64,000 nt of DNA from Candidatus Saccharimonadota bacterium (GTDB lineage Bacteria; Patescibacteriota; Saccharimonadia; Saccharimonadales; Saccharimonadaceae), in assembly GCA_017540545.1 (NCBI GenBank), contig JAFYAV010000002.1, positions 268,402 to 332,401 of the forward strand, given 5' to 3'. The notes under the pieces are model-generated. The model searched no databases, was not told the origin of the DNA, and saw nothing but the letters and a program-made list of their open reading frames with translations. The translations under genes and the position numbers were made by a program. Below are positions 54,341-62,590 of the stretch, piece by piece (within the stretch, counting starts at the first letter, position 1; each line of letters starts with the position of its first letter).

Positions 54341-54411
54341 AAAAAGCGCCCCTAAAGGCGCAAAACATGATGGTGGAGTAGATTAGGCCTAAGCCTAATC
54401 GTACCCCATGT
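54341..54411 (-). ncRNA. Candidate ~70-nt structured small RNA
   Basis: TGATATAAT (54424-54419) starts a transcript with nested stems: an 8-bp perfect hairpin 54400-54393 / 54388-54381 (4-nt loop) and flanking ACATG/CATGT and GGGGTA/TACTCC pairs. It ends in a GCGCC/GGCGC terminator with five T (54361-54341). A separate promoter for the next gene follows, so it is not merely a leader. Confidence 0.5.
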
Positions 54412-54516
54412 ATCAACAATTATATCACATTCGCCCAAAAAAGAATGAAAAGCTACAAGCATAAATAGTATAATACGAATAGATTATGCGCAAAGTAAGC
54501 CTCGAAAGGATAATTC

Positions 54517-56334
54517 GTGGAAAAAGATAAGCATTATACCGGTTTCTTCATGGCTGGCGATCTTTCCGACTCTCCTCTTCCCGACTGGAATACCCTAGAG
54601 GCGCCCGCGGAAACAGAATCACCTCCGCCAATCGAAATCAATCCTCACGAATTATATTCGTCAGAATTAAACGACATTGACCCAGAACATAACAAGCTCG
54701 ACAAATATCAGCTAGCAGTCGCACGCAGCGAGGAAAACGAACTGATACAAACTCGCGGCAGATGGTGGCTCGAGAACGGCGAAAACGATATATCCGACGA
54801 ACATAAAGCCTCCAGGCTCGCCAAGCTGCGCGAAGCTATCGTAAAAATGACCGACGATAAACCACCTCAAATACAAAACAATGCATATTTTAATGCCGGA
54901 ACTATCTACGGACTAATAGACCACTACAACGACATCTATACCGACGACGAAATCGACCAAGCCGCCGCACTTGTTGGGAGACTCGAAATGAATGCTTTCA
55001 GCCCTATTACAAGAGCTTTTACCGCCGAGGCTGCTGCCGGTAAAAATTTGGGCGGTAGCGCCTATTTCTCCATCTGCACACAAGCCGACATCCAAGATCG
55101 CGCTATGGAAAGTCTTAAAGAAGGAATATTTAGGCGCAGGGGCTTTACCCCTCAGCGCGCCAAGGCTTGGATCGACAACATCGAAAATAATAGCGAAGAC
55201 GACGATTTGGCAGTTTTCCATATGCACCATGCAGCTGCGCCGAACAAAAACGATTGGGGCATTGCGGAATTCACGGCCGAATGTCTTATTGGGGATATTA
55301 CTCCTCGGAATATCTGCGAGCTAATCCAAATTAATAAAAAAATCCCCTCTTCAGAACTAGAAAAGTTTGAACAAAACCGCGTTGACGCCGTAGCTCTCGA
55401 AAATATCATTTACCCAAGTCGCACTTTCATCCACACGCAACATCCTGGTGTCCATGAATTCATATCGGCTATGATTGACTATTACGACACAAAGGATGAC
55501 GAAGAGCCCCACCGCGAGGCAAACGAAAAGCTTGAGAATGCCCTCAAGATGCGAAAAAGCTCCCCATACGGAAAGAGCTATCGCAACTTTGAAAAATACA
55601 TTTTCGACCTTGATAACTACGATAGGTCGTGTCAAGCAGTCGACACCTGGTCCGGCACTAACGCCGCCGAGCAACATAAAACCGTCAGCGACAAAGCCAT
55701 CGACATCCTCCGTCGCCTCGAAAAAAATACTCGCCCAAATGCCCCAGAAATCCCGACTACCAAAGACCCCGAGCTCAACAAACTGCTCGAATCCGCCAAA
55801 ATACATGTCGCCGAAAATGGCAAGGAATATACCGATTGGCGTGCAATCGGCGACCTACTCTCAAACCTAAACGGCTATCTCATATCGCGTCAAGGAGAGA
55901 ATGGCATGCCACCATCCCAAATGCATGCCATCATTTATGCCGATAGAGCGGCCACGGTTGCCATGCGCGATATTACACAAAAAGAGTGGCGCGAATTATT
56001 CTTCGATCCTACCTTCAAAGAAATTGTCAAATTCCGCGACCTTACCGAGAGTTATGACAACTTTTCCAGCGCAGATTTCGAACGTTTCTGGAACTACTTC
56101 TCGGACGCACCGGCCGGCGAAACCGACACGAATATATCGGCACAGTATTACCGATTATCCATGCACATCTTCAAACAACTGACAAAACTCTCAAAACACC
56201 GTCAAGGCAGCACCGACGATTTGTGGTCCAACAATCTTACGCACGAACTTATTGGCCTGACCGACATCTCATCCTGGAGTAACCTCAGAGAGAAAGCTGA
56301 CGAAAACCTCTTCCATATCGGAGCAAACTACTAA
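54517..56334 (+). CDS. Large soluble protein of unknown function
   Basis: 605 residues with a GTG start; AAAGGA and a TATAAT near 54471 precede it. Acidic, mostly helical, without signal peptide, membrane segment or recognisable motif. Residues 1-60 are Pro/Glu-rich and likely disordered. Later segments (RGFTPQRAKAWIDNIENNSEDDDLAVFHMHHAA, then ERFWNYFSDAPAGE) are Trp- and Tyr-containing helices. No homologous neighbour. Perhaps a lineage-specific cytosolic protein. Confidence 0.6.
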   Translation: MEKDKHYTGFFMAGDLSDSPLPDWNTLEAPAETESPPPIEINPHELYSSELNDIDPEHNKLDKYQLAVARSEENELIQTRGRWWLENGENDISDEHKASRLAKLREAIVKMTDDKPPQIQNNAYFNAGTIYGLIDHYNDIYTDDEIDQAAALVGRLEMNAFSPITRAFTAEAAAGKNLGGSAYFSICTQADIQDRAMESLKEGIFRRRGFTPQRAKAWIDNIENNSEDDDLAVFHMHHAAAPNKNDWGIAEFTAECLIGDITPRNICELIQINKKIPSSELEKFEQNRVDAVALENIIYPSRTFIHTQHPGVHEFISAMIDYYDTKDDEEPHREANEKLENALKMRKSSPYGKSYRNFEKYIFDLDNYDRSCQAVDTWSGTNAAEQHKTVSDKAIDILRRLEKNTRPNAPEIPTTKDPELNKLLESAKIHVAENGKEYTDWRAIGDLLSNLNGYLISRQGENGMPPSQMHAIIYADRAATVAMRDITQKEWRELFFDPTFKEIVKFRDLTESYDNFSSADFERFWNYFSDAPAGETDTNISAQYYRLSMHIFKQLTKLSKHRQGSTDDLWSNNLTHELIGLTDISSWSNLREKADENLFHIGANY

Positions 56335-56373
56335 CCAAACAAAAAACGGCCAACGCCGATTATGAATACTTCC

Positions 56374-56450
56374 TGGTGGGGATATGTGGACTTGAACCAC
56401 AGACCTCGTCATTATCAGTGACGCGCTCTAACCAGCTGAGCTATATCCCC
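56374..56450 (-). tRNA. tRNA-Ile (anticodon GAT)
   Basis: 77 nt including an encoded CCA. Acceptor arm GGGGATA pairs with TATCCCC; D-loop AGCTCAGCTGGTTAGAGC; anticodon loop CTGATAA with GAT; T arm GTGGTTCAAGTCCAC. TAGAAT 56 bp-scale upstream (near 56475) with TTGCGT 17 bp before it is the promoter. It is the partner tRNA of the ileS T-box. Confidence 0.95.
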
Positions 56451-56522
56451 TAGCTATCCTCAATTCTACTAAAAATACCCCGAAAACGCAAGTCGCAACC
56501 ATCCTCATGATATAATAAGCTT

Positions 56523-56759
56523 ATGGAAGGATATAATATCGGTTATTTATTTGGCGGCGTTGCCCTACTTGCTATCGGTACTGCAATTGTCGTTTATCAT
56601 CAAAAAATTGCCGACAACTTCGCCGGTGGCGTTAGTAGCTACAACAAGGTCAAGCTTGCCGGCCTCGGCGTCTGTCTCCTTGGTATCATCTTTATCTCCA
56701 ACTTGCATGTCTTTATCATACGTGCAATATTCCACCTACTCTTCCCCAACATGTTCTAG
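56523..56759 (+). CDS. Small two-helix membrane protein
   Basis: 78 residues. Hydrophobic segments at about 8-24 (YLFGGVALLAIGTAIVVY) and 45-65 (LAGLGVCLLGIIFISNLHV). Unknown. TGATATAAT is 6 nt from the ATG and a terminator follows the gene, so it is a small independent transcription unit. Confidence 0.6.
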   Translation: MEGYNIGYLFGGVALLAIGTAIVVYHQKIADNFAGGVSSYNKVKLAGLGVCLLGIIFISNLHVFIIRAIFHLLFPNMF

Positions 56760-56800
56760 CCCTAGGCTAACAGCCCCCCCCAACTCTCACTCATTGCACA

Positions 56801-56822
56801 CCCCGCCTAGCGGGGCCTTTTT
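56801..56822 (+). terminator. Intrinsic terminator of the 78-residue gene
   Basis: CCCCGC-CTA-GCGGGG stem followed by CC and five T; overlaps the stop of the convergent acetyltransferase gene. Confidence 0.85.
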
Positions 56823-57267
56823 ATTCCGCTAATTCCGATCGATACTGTCCCGTATCGCGCAAGAAAATACCGTGCGCCTCATAGAATTTAATCGCGTTCT
56901 CCTTGTTTTCGCGACTCGTCGAAGTAAATTCCAGCCTCTGGCAACCCTTTGCGCGCCCCCATTTTTTCACCGCCTCTAGCAAATCGCCACCTATCCCCTG
57001 ACCGCGGCGACTTTCATCTACAACCAAATCTTCCATATAGACATTCTTACGCGTCGTCATCATTACGACTGATACTACTACCATTCCCACCACAACATCG
57101 CCATCGACCGCCAACAGAATATCGTGATACGGCGAAAGCATAATCTCCTCTAGTCGCTCACGATCCAATGGCGAACCGTCATATTTTGTACTCAATTGGC
57201 GGCGCAAAATACCCAACTTTTCCGCTACTGCGCCATCATATTCCGTCATCGGCCCGATTTCAATCAT
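56821..57267 (-). CDS. GNAT-family N-acetyltransferase
   Basis: 148 residues. VYMEDLVVDESRRGQGIGGDLLEAVKKWGRAKGCQRLEFTS contains the R-x-x-G-x-G/A acetyl-CoA loop and the following helix; NAIKFYEAHGI is the C-terminal GNAT pattern. Substrate unknown. ATG 57267 overlaps the glmM stop by 8 nt, so it is translated with glmM. Confidence 0.85.
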   Translation of the reverse strand: MIEIGPMTEYDGAVAEKLGILRRQLSTKYDGSPLDRERLEEIMLSPYHDILLAVDGDVVVGMVVVSVVMMTTRKNVYMEDLVVDESRRGQGIGGDLLEAVKKWGRAKGCQRLEFTSTSRENKENAIKFYEAHGIFLRDTGQYRSELAE

Positions 57268-58609
57268 CACCAATCTCCTTTTCTATTATTTTCGCCAAAA
57301 TTTCGCCATGCTTCTCAATCAGCGCCTCATCCTCGGCCTCCACCAAAATACGCAGCTTATTCTCCGTACCAGAATATCGGCAAAACACCCTGCCTATTCC
57401 AGTCAACTCGCGCTCTGCAACTTTCAGCGCATCATCAAAACCCGCAATCGTATCTAGCGCTCGTTTCTCGCGCACCTTAATGCCCCACTGTTTCGATGGC
57501 ATTGGTTCAAAATCCGCCCACATATCCGCCAAGTGCATATTCTTTTCGTGCATGATCTTCAAGATGAATAGCGCCATAAAAGTACCATCCGAAGCATCGA
57601 GCCATGGTCGGTAAATAATATGTCCAGCCAATTCGCTTCCCAAATCCGCCCCTAATTCTCGCAACTTTTGCGCCACAAAACGATCGCCTACCACCACCTT
57701 ATCGACATTAACCCCCATCGCCTCAAGATGCTTCACGGTCGCATAATTGCTATATTCTGTTACGACTACTGTATTCTTTGGCAATTTTTCTTGCTCACGC
57801 AAATATGTAGTCAGTAGAATATTTATCCTATCGCCATCCCATATTCGCCCCTTTTCGTCCACAATAACAATTCGATCCGCATCACCATCCAGCGCCACCC
57901 CCACTATGCCTTTCGCCTTAACTTCTTCGACTAGCTTTTCCGGAGAAGTTGCACCGAATCCATCATTAATATTCCGGCCATCCGGTTCCGGATCAATCTG
58001 GTCAACCTCAATTCCGAAGCCATCGAATACCGCTCGGCTAAACTCGTGCCCAGCCCCCGACGCCGCATCTAATACGATTTTCATGCCGGATAAACTATCG
58101 CCCAGACTGAGCTCATCTTCGACCATCTTGCTATACGCATCGATAACGTCTTCACGCGTCACTAATTCAAATTTCACTTCCGGCGCATCGTCGTCTTCAT
58201 CTAGCTCATCCTTAAAGAATTCTGCTTCTATTTTTAGCTCTTCCTCATCTGGCAGTTTATCCCCATCCGCCGCAAATACCTTTACGCCGTTATCCGTGGC
58301 CGGATTGTGCGATGCGGTCAACATCACGCCACACGATACATCATCTCGCGCTGATATAATCTTCTGTAACGCCGGTGTTGGCAAAATCTCTAAATCTTCG
58401 ACCTCGGCGCCACATTCCCCTAAACCAACTTCCACACATTCACGCATCCATTCTCCGCTCTCGCGCGTATCTCGCCCCAATAAAGCTACACCCCCCTTAA
58501 AATGCTTCGCAATTGCCCGACCCAAGTTGTGCATCATATTCGGCCTCAGTGGCTTTTTGCCAACTTCGCCGCGAATCCCATCCGTCGCCCCAAAAATCAG
58601 TTTCTCCAT
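57260..58609 (-). CDS. glmM: Phosphoglucosamine mutase (GlmM-type)
   Basis: 449 residues. FGATDGIRGEVGKKPL opens; TASHNPATDNGVK is the phosphoserine active site (Ser in TASHNP); DGDADRIVIVDEKGRIWDGD the metal loop; CRYSGTENKLRILVEAE the phosphate-binding C-terminus. It makes glucosamine-1-phosphate for peptidoglycan. TAGAAT lies 6 nt before the ATG. A phosphomannomutase role is possible. Confidence 0.88.
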   Translation of the reverse strand: MEKLIFGATDGIRGEVGKKPLRPNMMHNLGRAIAKHFKGGVALLGRDTRESGEWMRECVEVGLGECGAEVEDLEILPTPALQKIISARDDVSCGVMLTASHNPATDNGVKVFAADGDKLPDEEELKIEAEFFKDELDEDDDAPEVKFELVTREDVIDAYSKMVEDELSLGDSLSGMKIVLDAASGAGHEFSRAVFDGFGIEVDQIDPEPDGRNINDGFGATSPEKLVEEVKAKGIVGVALDGDADRIVIVDEKGRIWDGDRINILLTTYLREQEKLPKNTVVVTEYSNYATVKHLEAMGVNVDKVVVGDRFVAQKLRELGADLGSELAGHIIYRPWLDASDGTFMALFILKIMHEKNMHLADMWADFEPMPSKQWGIKVREKRALDTIAGFDDALKVAERELTGIGRVFCRYSGTENKLRILVEAEDEALIEKHGEILAKIIEKEIGDD

Positions 58610-58746
58610 GACACTATTCTATCAGTTTTGCTACACCAATGCCAAATCAAACAAAAACATAAATAATGCGCACAAAACCACCAATGTGGTAAATTTTACA
58701 CGCTCTACCCCTGTTAATTTTGCATAAAAATTTTATACAAAATCTA

Positions 58747-58776
58747 TTGACAGCCGTCTTGCAATGCGCTTATACT
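58747..58776 (+). promoter_or_regulatory. Strong consensus promoter for the sRNA
   Basis: TTGACA at 58747-58752, 18 bp, TATACT at 58771-58776; expected start near 58783. No open frame follows. Confidence 0.8.
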
Positions 58777-58782
58777 AAAAGT

Positions 58783-58946
58783 AGCTTTTGTGATTATTCG
58801 CAGATTACAAAAGCCGCACTATTCTTCAAAAACAAAAATTATCTACCAAAAACAAACACACATAATTAAAAATTCAAAAAACTCCGATTCGAGCGTGTCA
58901 TTATTATCTCTCAAGGACACAGCACAACTGAATTCGGAGTTTTTTG
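58783..58946 (+). ncRNA. Candidate regulatory small RNA, ~160 nt
   Basis: A 5' hairpin pairs GCTTTTGT (58784-58791) with ACAAAAGC (58807-58814). A 69-nt stretch without a single G (58817-58885) follows and should be unpaired. It ends in a long terminator hairpin: ACTCCGA (58881-58887) with TCGGAGT (58934-58940), an inner GTGTC/GACAC stem and six T. No coding frame fits. Type not identified; it does not match 6S, SRP or tmRNA motifs that I can recall. Confidence 0.7.
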
Positions 58947-59028
58947 TCGCCCTCTCGGCAATCGGTCAGACCTTACGACAAATGCATTATTACTCCCCCC
59001 ACGCTATCTCGACCACCATCACTCCGCG

Positions 59029-59061
59029 AATCTGTCTATGTAAAAAATACATAGACAGATT
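59029..59061. repeat. 14-bp perfect inverted repeat
   Basis: 59029-59042 and 59048-59061 are exact reverse complements with a 5-nt A loop. No T tract follows, so it is not a standard terminator. It lies 38 bp before the -10 box of the 622-residue gene and could be an operator. Confidence 0.85.
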
Positions 59062-59114
59062 AACGGCTACTTTTAGCCACTCGCCGCAAGCAAAATGCTA
59101 TAATAACACTAATT

Positions 59115-60983
59115 ATGCCCACCCATGAACGGATAAATAATCCCACATTTCCTGCTTTCGGCGCCATGAACTTTCATTTCGAACCGCGCCCAGCAGAAAG
59201 AAAGCAAGAATCAACCGAAACACTTAGTGATTACGAAGCCGCCCCATTCGACATAGAGGCTTTTAAGGCTCAAAATATCCCCGGTTATAACCCAAATTCC
59301 GTTTACGAAGAAGAGCTATATTATAAGTTGGCGAACCTACCTAGCTCCGACGTCAAAGCCCTAATCGCCCAATCAAAGCCAATTAATCAGGCAAAATATC
59401 TATCCGTACTCCTTCATCACGCAGTCGACTCTGGCTATTACGACTTTGGCGGCGGAAAACTCGACCCACTCGACACTTCGGGTATTTTTCAAATGATAAA
59501 AAATACCCCAGACCAAAAAGTCGCTCCTTTAATTAAAATATTTGCGGAAGATTTTGAGTTATATATCGAGCAACAAGACGCCGATAATGGTACTGCAGAA
59601 TACTACGATGAATACTCCCCTCAACCATCCTATAATATCGACACCAGCGGCCTAGACCAAGAAAGCGCCTACCTACTCGAAGTAATATATGACGAATCTT
59701 TTCCTGGCATTAAACCATTAATCGAGCAAAAAATTGGCAACATTGACCTCGCTAATTTGTCTATTGACGCGCAAGTTCAACTTCTAAAATATATGACGGA
59801 AGCAGACAATAAACGTTTCAACCGCTTAAGCCAAACCATGCAAGAAATAGACAGCGACCTGCGCCCTATATTGGCCGAGAGTTATTTGGCGGCAAGTTTC
59901 GGCGAAGATTTTGGCGACACACTATTAGACATTGCTAATTCTAAAATACTAAACACGGAACAAGTTAAAGAAATATTATTAAAAATAAATAAGTGCCGAG
60001 AGTCAATTAGCGGCATTGCTAGCATGTTTGATAATTTCGATGATGGCACCTTTTCTAGCCAATACGCAAGAGCCGCAAACGAAAGGCTCACCGATGCCTT
60101 GACCGTTTTTAGACAAATCGCCAAAGACGGCTCCGCAAAAGCGGACCTAGATTGGGCTGGACATCCAGAATTCGTTTTCGATTCCGCCATGGAAGCCCTA
60201 TCATACGAGACAAAGTCTCTCGAAATAATAAACGGAACCCTGCAAGACATTTCTACTGGAAAGAATGGAGCATTCGTTGAACTCATTCTTAAACCAGATC
60301 GCAATAGCGCAAAAGATAACCGTTCCGTATATAACTTGTATTCACCCGACTATGGCCACGTTCTCCTTTATACTCGCCCCGAAGGCTCGCATTCTTTTAA
60401 CCCAGCATTAGAATATGGCAAAAACAGAAGTCGCTACACTCATGAAAGTAACAGTGCCGGCGTGGAGGCGTCGATAAGTTTCACAACCAACCCAGTCGAT
60501 CCTTTTTCCCTGCCCAACCCATTCAGACCCAATATCGCATCGCAACAAGACGATCCTGCAAAACTCAATAAAGTTAGCGCAATTCGTCTCGACCGCGAAG
60601 GGCGAACCTTGGACATGCCTCCCAACGATCCAAATCGCGACGCTATTAGCTCAAAAGGCATTTGTTCAATTGACTTAGCCGCCATCGGCGACTCGGCGGA
60701 CACTCCATCCGGTAAAATTGCTCGCCTGCTCAGCGTCGGCGGCGAAATTCGCGCTGAGACAAACGGTACAGAGTCATCGCTCAACCATAATACAAGATGG
60801 TTCGACCAGGCGCGATATGGCTCCGCTGAAGGTTTCCATAAACTAGTAGCTTATCTAGACGACATCTTTATTAATTGGTGCAGCGATCACGGTCCAGACA
60901 AAAACGACACTCACAGCTTCGCATACCGAACAAAACTAGCCATAGGACGCCAAGCAAGACGTGTTTCGAAAAAAATTGCATAA
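59115..60983 (+). CDS. Large soluble protein of unknown function
   Basis: 622 residues. No signal peptide or membrane segment. The first 300 residues are helical with a Tyr-rich, acidic middle (NGTAEYYDEYSPQPSY); the last part has beta-strand character (LYSPDYGHVLLYTRPEG) and Cys-poor charged turns, ending with a basic RQARRVSKKIA. I recognise no domain. TATAAT (59099-59104) is 10 nt before the ATG. Similar in size to the 605-residue orphan protein, but I see no shared motif. Confidence 0.6.
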   Translation: MPTHERINNPTFPAFGAMNFHFEPRPAERKQESTETLSDYEAAPFDIEAFKAQNIPGYNPNSVYEEELYYKLANLPSSDVKALIAQSKPINQAKYLSVLLHHAVDSGYYDFGGGKLDPLDTSGIFQMIKNTPDQKVAPLIKIFAEDFELYIEQQDADNGTAEYYDEYSPQPSYNIDTSGLDQESAYLLEVIYDESFPGIKPLIEQKIGNIDLANLSIDAQVQLLKYMTEADNKRFNRLSQTMQEIDSDLRPILAESYLAASFGEDFGDTLLDIANSKILNTEQVKEILLKINKCRESISGIASMFDNFDDGTFSSQYARAANERLTDALTVFRQIAKDGSAKADLDWAGHPEFVFDSAMEALSYETKSLEIINGTLQDISTGKNGAFVELILKPDRNSAKDNRSVYNLYSPDYGHVLLYTRPEGSHSFNPALEYGKNRSRYTHESNSAGVEASISFTTNPVDPFSLPNPFRPNIASQQDDPAKLNKVSAIRLDREGRTLDMPPNDPNRDAISSKGICSIDLAAIGDSADTPSGKIARLLSVGGEIRAETNGTESSLNHNTRWFDQARYGSAEGFHKLVAYLDDIFINWCSDHGPDKNDTHSFAYRTKLAIGRQARRVSKKIA

Positions 60984-60987
60984 AAAT

Positions 60988-61011
60988 CCCCCGGAACTTC
61001 CGCTCCGGGGG
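60988..61011. terminator. Bidirectional terminator
   Basis: 8-bp stem CCCCCGGA/TCCGGGGG around an 8-nt loop with A and T runs; on the minus strand it is followed by five T and ends the radical-SAM transcript. Confidence 0.85.
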
Positions 61012-61031
61012 TAATCTATATAAAAGGACTG

Positions 61032-61811
61032 TTAAAAGATACTGAAGGTCGCGCCAGTCCATTTGTCGCGAAAACCGACCTTCAGCTCGGGAGTTGCCAG
61101 CTGCTCGGCGTACGCCTTTATCAGCGTCGCATCCCCTGGCACGAAATCGCACGAAGCAATTTCGTTATACTTTCGCAAAGTCCAGAAGACACCACCATTA
61201 CTGCAAGCTACGTCAAGCAACATGGCGCGTATAGCTAACAGCTCCTCGCGGGACGTGTCGCCAAACACGCACGTACGCGCATCCACCAGGACACCGGCCG
61301 CGGTCAACGTCTTGATTACACTTAATGTGCGCTCGACGCGCCCACGCCCAGGCTTCAAACCGGCGCGACGTGCTAGACTCTCGTCTGTTGCCCCCTTCAC
61401 ATCGATTGCCGCGTAGTCGAGATAGGGCAGCAGCTCCTCGACAAGAGCCAGCGAAGAACCGTTATGGGCAATCGAAATCTTTTGCCCATACTCACCCCAT
61501 ACGTATTCCGCAATCTGCAAGGACTGCTTTGGAAACATACAGGGATCACCGCCAGACAGCCGAACCCTCTGCCCTGCCGCAACAGCTCGATCAAGATGAG
61601 CCTTAATCTCGCTCCATGCATAGGTCTGCGCACGCAGGATCTGATTGTCATCTCCCTTAAACTGCCCGTCCCTCTTGCAGTACGGGCAATTATAGTTGCA
61701 TGCACCGAAGGAGAAAATCGCCATGCTCTCCTCTGCGCGACCGAAAGCTTTCAGAAAATATGCCTTCCTGACTTCAGGCTTAACAAAAGGTAACATTGTA
61801 AAAATACTCAT
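61032..61811 (-). CDS. Radical-SAM enzyme (NrdG/QueE-like)
   Basis: 259 residues. FGACNYNCPYCKRDGQF carries the CxxxCxxC cluster ligands. RLSGGDPCMFPKQSLQIAEY is the GGxP-type SAM-binding strand, and DYAAIDVKG the following strand. The size and N-terminal cluster fit anaerobic ribonucleotide reductase activators and QueE-like enzymes. No partner class III reductase or queuosine gene is nearby. A folded leader with a terminator precedes it. Confidence 0.85.
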   Translation of the reverse strand: MSIFTMLPFVKPEVRKAYFLKAFGRAEESMAIFSFGACNYNCPYCKRDGQFKGDDNQILRAQTYAWSEIKAHLDRAVAAGQRVRLSGGDPCMFPKQSLQIAEYVWGEYGQKISIAHNGSSLALVEELLPYLDYAAIDVKGATDESLARRAGLKPGRGRVERTLSVIKTLTAAGVLVDARTCVFGDTSREELLAIRAMLLDVACSNGGVFWTLRKYNEIASCDFVPGDATLIKAYAEQLATPELKVGFRDKWTGATFSIF

Positions 61812-61834
61812 ACGTTTTCTCCTCCCGTTAAAAA

Positions 61835-62020
61835 GGGCGGACTAGGTCCGCCCTCTCGATAGGTTTTAAAGTTACGTGCCAAAATCACCAGAGGCCGCGA
61901 GATATACAAACTGGCAAAGAAGTATATCTTTCAATGCGAAGCTCTCTGGCGGGGCTCATCACCCAATATTTAATTGTAAGAACCCAGCTTTTACCTGGGA
62001 GAGGCTATGCCTCTTTTTTC
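61835..62020 (-). promoter_or_regulatory. Structured leader with terminator: candidate riboswitch
   Basis: From the end of the Csx3-like gene (62021): stems GAGGC/GCCTC and CCCAG/CTGGG; then CCAGAG (61949-61944) paired with CTCTGG (61893-61888) enclosing AGATATAC/GTATATCT (61929-61922 / 61907-61900). The loop TGCCA could pair with TGGCA downstream as a pseudoknot. An 8-bp terminator (61853-61846 / 61842-61835) with five T stands immediately before the GGGAGG ribosome site. Confidence 0.6.
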
Positions 62021-62311
62021 TCAGCCATGAGCTGCAACAAGAACCTTGTTGCCGCGGCCATCGTCGTAGTAGACGCGTGCAAAAGCGTGCACGACGGCGT
62101 GAAAGACCACGAGGTATGCCCATACGGCCATGGGGCCGGTCAGGACAACCTCGCCGCGATCACTTGCCGCCTCCACGATAGTGGCAACGTTACGGCCGAC
62201 GATGTTTACCGCCTCGTTTACGGGCGTAGTGAGGTTGAGCCTTCCGGCAACTTCCTCAATTTCACATCCTGCATACAGGGCGTTGTTTTTCAGGCTAAGA
62301 TCGATTGTCAT
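62021..62311 (-). CDS. Csx3-like domain protein
   Basis: 96 residues. LTGPMAVWAYLVVFHAVVHAFARVYYDDGRGNKVLVAAHG matches the Csx3 pattern (SGxxPxW, then H, then VYDxRxGxxVVxSH) of CRISPR-associated ring-nuclease Crn3/Csx3, a small beta-sheet fold. The N-terminal 45 residues (LNLTTPVNEAVNIVGR) also fit its length. There is no CRISPR array or cas gene here. Base composition is visibly GC-richer than its neighbours, hinting at transfer. AAAGG 7 nt before the ATG is sequestered by a leader stem. Confidence 0.68.
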   Translation of the reverse strand: MTIDLSLKNNALYAGCEIEEVAGRLNLTTPVNEAVNIVGRNVATIVEAASDRGEVVLTGPMAVWAYLVVFHAVVHAFARVYYDDGRGNKVLVAAHG

Positions 62312-62504
62312 AATTCCACCTTTCTGCGACGCTCTCGGCGTCGCTGAGACGCAAGTCGTAGCCCTATGCTGACGACCTAAGAAGCCCGGATATCCATTTT
62401 GGGCTTCCTAGGTCGCCAAACGTAGGCGCAGAAAGGCTGAGCTATTTTTTGTAAATGTTCTTTTCACAATCTCCCAAATGACTTTCGCCATCTTTTTTGA
62501 TTGT
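62312..62504 (-). promoter_or_regulatory. Folded 190-nt leader of the Csx3-like gene
   Basis: A 17-bp hairpin (62417-62401 with 62387-62371) contains two G-U pairs that exist only in minus-strand RNA. A perfect 10-bp stem pairs 62436-62427 with 62328-62319 and buries AAAGG, the ribosome site. A 7-bp hairpin (62344-62338 / 62332-62326) competes for its last bases. This looks like a translational switch. Confidence 0.6.
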
Positions 62505-62511
62505 TGCTAGC

Positions 62512-62540
62512 ATTATAGCAAGTTTTTTGCTTTTTGTCAA
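62512..62540 (-). promoter_or_regulatory. Consensus promoter for the Csx3-like operon
   Basis: TTGACA 62540-62535, 17 bp, TGCTATAAT (hexamer 62517-62512). Nearly the sigma-70 consensus and the strongest promoter seen in the window; expected start near 62504. Confidence 0.82.
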
Positions 62541-62590
62541 TAATATGTCGTCAAGTACTCCTCGTAACAGAGGTAAAAACGCTTAAAAAA

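Noticed and set aside
58783..58946. 6S RNA, SRP RNA, RNase P RNA or tmRNA
   Set aside because: None of the conserved motifs (SRP GGAAGGAAGCAGCC, tmRNA tRNA-like ends, RNase P GAGGAAAGTCCG) is present.
61876..62372. Plus-strand frames opposite the Csx3-like gene
   Set aside because: They are antisense shadows of the Csx3-like gene and the leader; the minus strand has promoter, ribosome site and family match.
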